The translations under genes and the position numbers were made by a program. A DNA stretch of 64,000 nucleotides from Hymenobacter pini (lineage in GTDB: Bacteria; Bacteroidota; Bacteroidia; Cytophagales; Hymenobacteraceae). The notes below the pieces were generated by a model. The model worked only from the letters and a program-made list of their open reading frames with translations, searched no databases and was not told the DNA's origin. Location: the NCBI RefSeq assembly GCF_020421205.1, contig NZ_JAIZZH010000003.1, positions 806,001 through 870,000 of the forward strand, read 5' to 3'. Below, piece after piece: positions 59,642 through 64,000 of the stretch (positions are counted from its first letter, which is position 1; each line of letters begins with the position of its first letter).

Positions 59642-60364
59642 TTGTCCCTATCTGTTGTGCCTGATTCTATCACCGATTCACTGTTGACGGACTCGCGGTT
59701 TGCGCCGGCTCCGTTCACGCCTCGGCCCCTGGCTTCGCCGGCTGGTACCGACCTGGCCGGCTACACTGGTTTGTTCTGGCTGCCGGTAGAAGACCTACTG
59801 GCCGACCCGGTAATGAATGGTTCGGTGATTACGAAAAGCCTGGCCCTACGCCCCGGAGCCGCCTGGCTTCCGCTGCGCGTGACCCAGGCTACCATCAAGT
59901 TCGACGAAGCCCCGAAGCAGTTGAAGGGGGCCACTGCCTATACCACTAAGGTGTCGGCGCTGCGGGCCCTGGGCGCAGATGAGCTGGCCGTGGTGGAGAC
60001 GATGGATAACCGGCGCTGCTTGGTTATGCTGCGTGAGGCCAGCGGCCGGCTGCGGCTGGTTGGCAGCCGCGAGTCGTTCCTGACGTTCCGGGCCGGCAGC
60101 GAGGGCAGCAACCCCAGCAGCCGCGCCGGGCTCGACCTCACCTTCTCGGGCGAACTGATGCAGCGGGCGCAGTACTACCAGGGCGCTTTCCCGGTGGACA
60201 CGGACACCGGTGCCGTGGATGCGGCTCCCGGCGCGGGTGCCGGCGCAGGGGGCGGCACCGTGGAAATCCGCAACCGCAAAGGCGTATTGATAGCCCGCGT
60301 AGAGGCCGGTAAAACAGTGACTATATCCAGCGGCTTCCGGGTCGCACTAACCATATCCTCTTAG
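59642..60364 (+). CDS. Phage virion-associated protein (240 aa, non-ATG start)
   Basis: The frame has no early ATG. TTG 59642 or GTG 59657 (giving MPDSITDSLL) are the candidates, and I favour GTG. The middle holds beta-rich segments (DLAGYTGLFWLPVEDLLAD, FRAGSEGSNPSSRAGLDLTF) with a Gly-rich stretch and a final beta repeat (VEIRNRKGVLIARVEAGKTV). Such repeats are common in tail or head decoration proteins. It is directly followed by the large fibre-like gene. Confidence 0.6.
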   Translation: MSLSVVPDSITDSLLTDSRFAPAPFTPRPLASPAGTDLAGYTGLFWLPVEDLLADPVMNGSVITKSLALRPGAAWLPLRVTQATIKFDEAPKQLKGATAYTTKVSALRALGADELAVVETMDNRRCLVMLREASGRLRLVGSRESFLTFRAGSEGSNPSSRAGLDLTFSGELMQRAQYYQGAFPVDTDTGAVDAAPGAGAGAGGGTVEIRNRKGVLIARVEAGKTVTISSGFRVALTISS

Positions 60365-62413
60365 ATGGCAGAGTTAACCCGTCAGCAGTTTATTCAAAAG
60401 TGGGACGCCCGCTTCGCTACTAACCAGTTCGAGAACATCACGGAAGCCACTTTCCGAGAGTTTAAGGCTGATATTATGGACACGTTTGCGCCCAGACGGG
60501 AGCTAACGACCAACATGATTCGAGGCGGGCTCTACCGCATCCCCAACATCGACGCGCTGGGCACCATCCCGGAGGGCATGCTGATCATTGGCATGGAGGC
60601 ACTGGCCGTGAACGGTGCTGGCGCTGCCGAGGCCGGGGCCGGCATTGTGCTGGAGAGCGTATACTTCAAGCTCATTGAGCACAGCCAGGGCGAGGTAATA
60701 GCCAACCGCTCCATCAATCCGGAGGAAGTGGATACCTACCCGGCCCGCTGGGTGCGCGTGTCTGGTACAGAGGAGGAAAAAATTGCCTCGTACCCAACCC
60801 TGTTGCTGGAGGATCAGCCCCATAAGAAGGGCGACATTGTGAAATGGACGTTCCCCAACGGGCAAACCCGCCTGCTGGAGTTTAAAGCCGACCAGCAGGG
60901 GCAATACAATCCTGAACCTACCGGTGAGGACGATGACCCCAATTACATCAACTTCGCGCCGCTGGGCTCAGAGGTGGCCGAGCCGGTGAGCATGGACATC
61001 CTGGATGCGCTGGATATCACCACCGGGGCCGTGCCCGCTACGTTTAAGGTCGGCGTACTCTACCAGATAACCGGCCGCGACGGTGGCTTCGTGCGCCTGC
61101 AAGCTATTGATGCGCGTGCCTTGGCCTTGGATGATGCCTATGAGTTTCAGAACGACTCGACCTGGAAGCCGGTTCGCTATGACCTGGTGAACGATATTGC
61201 TTTAGTACGTCAGAGTGGTGGAGCCAGCTATACGGATGGCCAGGCAGTGAATGCGGCCCTGAATAGCGGGTTATTCGTTGGAAATGCCGACCCACGCCTT
61301 GGCAACGTACCTCTGGCCCTACGAATAGACTCTGCTGGGAATATCACTCGGTACACCAATGTGCAGTCGGCGCTGGACAGCATGGCAGAAACCGATGCCT
61401 GCTACATCAGCGGGTATCATGCGTTTTTGCGGTTTTACCGCCCTGGCACCTACTACTGCGCCGGAGCCGTAGTGGAGGCTGCCGACCTCGGCTACTATCC
61501 TAACGGCGATGTGGCGGGGCAGAAAATCACGGTGTACGGCCTGAGCTGGCGTAAGCGGCTCTGTCTGCTGGTGCAGGGAGCCGGGCCCAGCACGTACCGC
61601 CTCGTCAACTGCACCGGTGGGCCCAATGCCTGGGTCGACTTCTTCCTAGGCTTCGGCCACCGCTACTACTCCCAGGGCGACGATGCATGGACGTTTGAGG
61701 GCCTGCGGATGCACTATACGGGTGCCTACGTGCCCTACACGCAGTCCCAGACCGGCGTGGGCACCGTCACCGGCCGCGGCTCGGGCCTGTTTCGCTACCC
61801 GGCCGGGGTAAACCAGGCGCAGGTCTGTAAGCTCTCCTTGCTGGATTGCGCGTTGAAATCGGACTCCGGGCCGATTTTTTCCGGGGCCGCCTACCAGGCC
61901 GACACCATCCGCTTGCAGGGCAGTACTACAGTTACACCTGGTGGCGGCAAGCCGGTTGCCGAGTTTACCGACCTGCAAACGGGGGCCGACATGACAGCTC
62001 CGACTCTGGCGGCGCTGCTGCTCGATGAGCGGCCAGTGCAGAGCGGCGGGGGCAGCGCAAACGTAGATCTGAGCAACTACTACACAAAATCCGAGAGCAA
62101 CACCCGCTTTGCCTCCTACCTGCAAATTCGCTCCACCGCCACCGCGCGGGTGCGGGAGGTTCCGGTACCGGCAGTGCTCCAGATTCAGAGCGAAACCCTG
62201 GACCAGAACGCGGCCAGCCTGTCCTACCAGCTGGATAAGAATACGCGGGTAGGCAACCGCCAGTACGGCTCGCCCGACCAGACGCTGGCCCAGGTCAACG
62301 CGCTGCTGGCCAGCCTGAGCGCGGGTGAGTTGCTGGCCGGCGTGAAACTCTACGTCAAGACCATTCCGAACGTGGCAGCCGATGCGGCCACGGTGGGCCT
62401 AACCCTGCTGTAA
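60365..62413 (+). CDS. Large fibre/tail-like protein
   Basis: This 682-aa protein begins MAELTRQQFIQKWDARFATN and EATFREFKADIMDTFAP, an N-terminus widespread in Bacteroidota phage fibre-type proteins. The rest is Gly/Ser/Thr-rich and beta-repeat-like with SNYYTKSESNTRFASY, typical of phage fibre triple-strand segments. It starts one base after the previous stop. It is probably a host-recognition fibre. Confidence 0.7.
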   Translation: MAELTRQQFIQKWDARFATNQFENITEATFREFKADIMDTFAPRRELTTNMIRGGLYRIPNIDALGTIPEGMLIIGMEALAVNGAGAAEAGAGIVLESVYFKLIEHSQGEVIANRSINPEEVDTYPARWVRVSGTEEEKIASYPTLLLEDQPHKKGDIVKWTFPNGQTRLLEFKADQQGQYNPEPTGEDDDPNYINFAPLGSEVAEPVSMDILDALDITTGAVPATFKVGVLYQITGRDGGFVRLQAIDARALALDDAYEFQNDSTWKPVRYDLVNDIALVRQSGGASYTDGQAVNAALNSGLFVGNADPRLGNVPLALRIDSAGNITRYTNVQSALDSMAETDACYISGYHAFLRFYRPGTYYCAGAVVEAADLGYYPNGDVAGQKITVYGLSWRKRLCLLVQGAGPSTYRLVNCTGGPNAWVDFFLGFGHRYYSQGDDAWTFEGLRMHYTGAYVPYTQSQTGVGTVTGRGSGLFRYPAGVNQAQVCKLSLLDCALKSDSGPIFSGAAYQADTIRLQGSTTVTPGGGKPVAEFTDLQTGADMTAPTLAALLLDERPVQSGGGSANVDLSNYYTKSESNTRFASYLQIRSTATARVREVPVPAVLQIQSETLDQNAASLSYQLDKNTRVGNRQYGSPDQTLAQVNALLASLSAGELLAGVKLYVKTIPNVAADAATVGLTLL

Positions 62414-63097
62414 ATGAACCTGCAATTCCTCACGGCCGACCTGAACGCCTTTCCGGGGGCTACGGCCCAGATTGATAAAACCCGCTTTGCGACGTTTCTG
62501 GAAGCGGATAGTCCCGGCAACACGTCCACCCAGTGGCTGGACCAGAGCGGGCACGGCAAGGATGCCGTGGCCAACACGGCCTTCTCCCTGACGGTGGACG
62601 CGCAGGGCCGGGCCTGCTACGTGGCCGACGGCTCACAACTGTTTTCACTCTCCACCCTGCGGGCCGTGCCCTCCGACTACACGATTTATCTACTCGTGCG
62701 CAAGAGCAGCGGTACGGGCATCCGGTTTATTGACAGCTTTTCTGACCGTTGGATTGTGCAGGTGAGCGAAGGAGCCGTGCTCTACAATAGTAGCGGCGGG
62801 ACCATGAGCAACTACATTATGCCGCCCGATGACCAGCTCCGGCTGCTGGTGGTGCGCCTCAATAGTGCCGGTGCTACGCTGCTGGTAAACGGTGTGATTG
62901 AAGCCAGCGGGCAATGGGTGCAGAAAACGGCGACCAGCCCGTTTTACTTAGGAGGCACACCCGATGGTGGAGGGCTATACGGTGCGCTACGTGGGGCGTG
63001 GTACGCCTTCGGTTTTGTGGTGGGTAACGATACGGACGCCGACGTTGAGCAGGTGCGCCAGTATTTCGCCGCCAAGCTCGGTACTTCTTTCCTGTAA
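62414..63097 (+). CDS. Concanavalin/LamG-like phage surface protein
   Basis: This 227-aa protein has the jelly-roll pattern of LamG/laminin-G-like domains: W-LDQSGHGKDAV, DYTIYLLVRKSSGTGIRF, SGGTMSNYIMPPDDQLRLLV, then LVNGVIEASGQW and FYLGGTPDGGGLYGAL. These usually bind carbohydrate. The gene begins at the stop of the fibre gene, so it may encode a receptor-binding accessory. A terminator follows. Confidence 0.8.
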   Translation: MNLQFLTADLNAFPGATAQIDKTRFATFLEADSPGNTSTQWLDQSGHGKDAVANTAFSLTVDAQGRACYVADGSQLFSLSTLRAVPSDYTIYLLVRKSSGTGIRFIDSFSDRWIVQVSEGAVLYNSSGGTMSNYIMPPDDQLRLLVVRLNSAGATLLVNGVIEASGQWVQKTATSPFYLGGTPDGGGLYGALRGAWYAFGFVVGNDTDADVEQVRQYFAAKLGTSFL

Positions 63098-63122
63098 GCA
63101 GTTCCTTTTCCGCACTACACGT

Positions 63123-63149
63123 GCCCCGCCCACCCGGCGGGGCTTTTTT
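63123..63149 (+). terminator. Terminator after the LamG-like gene
   Basis: GCCCCGCC / GGCGGGGC stem around a short loop, then TTTTTT. Confidence 0.92.
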
Positions 63150-63208
63150 GTGTCCTTTTTCACGCGTAGGAGCCGGAACAGCTTTGCATCGATAATTACC
63201 CCAAGTCG

Positions 63209-64000
63209 ATGCAAGTCAACCATCTTTTGTCAGCCATCCTACGTTCGCCCTGGGCTATCCAGAGCGAGACGGTGCTCGGTTATCTGCCGCAGATTGCGGC
63301 TATGCTCAAGGGTGAGCAGCCGGCCGCAACTACTGCGCCGGCTGCTCCAGCGGAGCCTGGCGTACTGTTCGCCGCGGCAAAAGGTGGTGGCCGTTCCTCG
63401 GCCCGCAAGTTCGATGATTCCCCCGATGGTGTAGTAGCGGTACACCAGCTGAAGGGCGTGATGATGAAGCAGGACCAGATTGGCCTGTGCACCGACGTTC
63501 CGGGTACCGCCTCCCTCCTACGGGCCATGCAGGCTGCTGACCGCCACGACAACGTGGTGGGCCACCTCCTGGACATCGACTCGGGAGGCGGTGCCGTGGA
63601 TGGGACCGCAGAGTTTGCCGCTGGCATTGCCGCCCTCACGAAGCCCATCGTAGCCTACACAGATGGGTTGATTGGCTCGGCTGCGGTATGGGCCGCAGTT
63701 TCCTGTGCCGAAATCTACCTCAACAACGAAACCTGCCGCATCGGCTCCATTGGCGTGATGGCCTCCATTCAGGACATCAAGCCAGCGCTGCAAAAGCTGG
63801 GCGTGAACTTTCACGACCTGGTGGCCGATGGCTCTGAGGATAAGAATGCCGACTTCTTTTCGGTGCTGGCCGGCGACTACGAGCCCTACAAAGCCAATGT
63901 ACTCAACCCGCTACGGGCTTTGTTTCATGAGCATGTGAAGGCTTCGCTCGGGGAGCAGCTCAACCCCAAAACCAGCGAGAAAGCGCTGAAGGGAGGCATG
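63209..64000 (+). CDS. S49 family serine peptidase, capsid-assembly type, 3' end off window
   Basis: From ATG 63209 the frame is open for 264 codons to the window edge. The sequence VVAVHQLKGVMM, LLDIDSGGGAVDGT, PIVAYTDGLIGSAAVWAAVSC and RIGSIGVMASIQD follows the SppA/S49 order, with the catalytic Ser in GLIGSAA. Phage S49 proteins cut scaffolding during prohead assembly and are often followed by major capsid genes. It marks the beginning of the head module of the second prophage. A short Ala/Pro linker near residues 35-50 is typical. Confidence 0.9.
   Translation, partial: MQVNHLLSAILRSPWAIQSETVLGYLPQIAAMLKGEQPAATTAPAAPAEPGVLFAAAKGGGRSSARKFDDSPDGVVAVHQLKGVMMKQDQIGLCTDVPGTASLLRAMQAADRHDNVVGHLLDIDSGGGAVDGTAEFAAGIAALTKPIVAYTDGLIGSAAVWAAVSCAEIYLNNETCRIGSIGVMASIQDIKPALQKLGVNFHDLVADGSEDKNADFFSVLAGDYEPYKANVLNPLRALFHEHVKASLGEQLNPKTSEKALKGGM

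Overview
The window comes from a GC-rich member of the Bacteroidota. Cytophagales such as Hymenobacter fit best. The evidence is a T9SS-type C-terminal sorting domain, carboxypeptidase-regulatory/TonB-plug surface proteins, weak Shine-Dalgarno signals and Bacteroidota-style small hypothetical families. No rRNA, tRNA or CRISPR array was seen.

Layout. (1) Bases 1-7433 are ordinary chromosome: a partial hexapeptide acyltransferase, a MoxR ATPase, a secreted beta-propeller-repeat protein, and two surface proteins. (2) Bases 7434-53199 form one integrated element of about 45.8 kb. It is bounded by a 14-bp direct repeat (core TGTACCAGAGACGG) with inverted arm sequences just inside each copy, and a tyrosine recombinase lies at the right end. 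Its chassis is phage-like: a self-cleaving S24 repressor, excisionase-like HTH proteins, a replication-type winged-helix protein, an exonuclease, and an endolysin with a holin-like partner. I find no terminase, portal, capsid or tail genes, so it looks like a satellite or decayed prophage. (3) Bases 53200-64000 are a second prophage, complete enough to show a repressor/cro-like switch, an HNH nuclease, a 1034-aa primase-helicase, an iteron-type origin, and the start of a structural module ending in an S49 (capsid-assembly type) protease cut by the window end.

The first element is mostly anti-phage cargo. In order it carries a GmrSD/DUF262-like nuclease, a DUF3883 nuclease, a PLD nuclease, a long type I restriction operon (orphan half-S, unknown gene, hsdM, hsdS, two unknown genes, hsdR, metallopeptidase) that runs into a DarT-DarG ADP-ribosylation toxin-antitoxin pair, UmuDC, McrBC, a SLOG protein, and an HNH nuclease. 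Last comes a WYL-regulated minus-strand cluster with a small zinc-finger protein, an ExoX-C-like acidic protein, a retron-type reverse transcriptase, an AT-rich gene of unknown family, a RecD-like helicase and a large repeat protein.

That cluster (41754-49908) is the best candidate for an undescribed system. The RT has the NAxxH and VTG motifs of retron RTs, sits behind a 346-nt non-coding interval suited to an msr-msd RNA, and is followed by a translationally coupled unknown protein/helicase pair that I do not recognise as a standard retron effector. A 17-bp operator-like palindrome (ATGCAG-N5-CTGCAT) sits between the WYL gene and the cluster, and a degenerate copy lies inside it. Separately, a TTGTGCGA motif recurs at the S24 repressor, the umuD promoter and the endolysin promoter, which suggests one damage-responsive switch for mutagenic repair and lysis.
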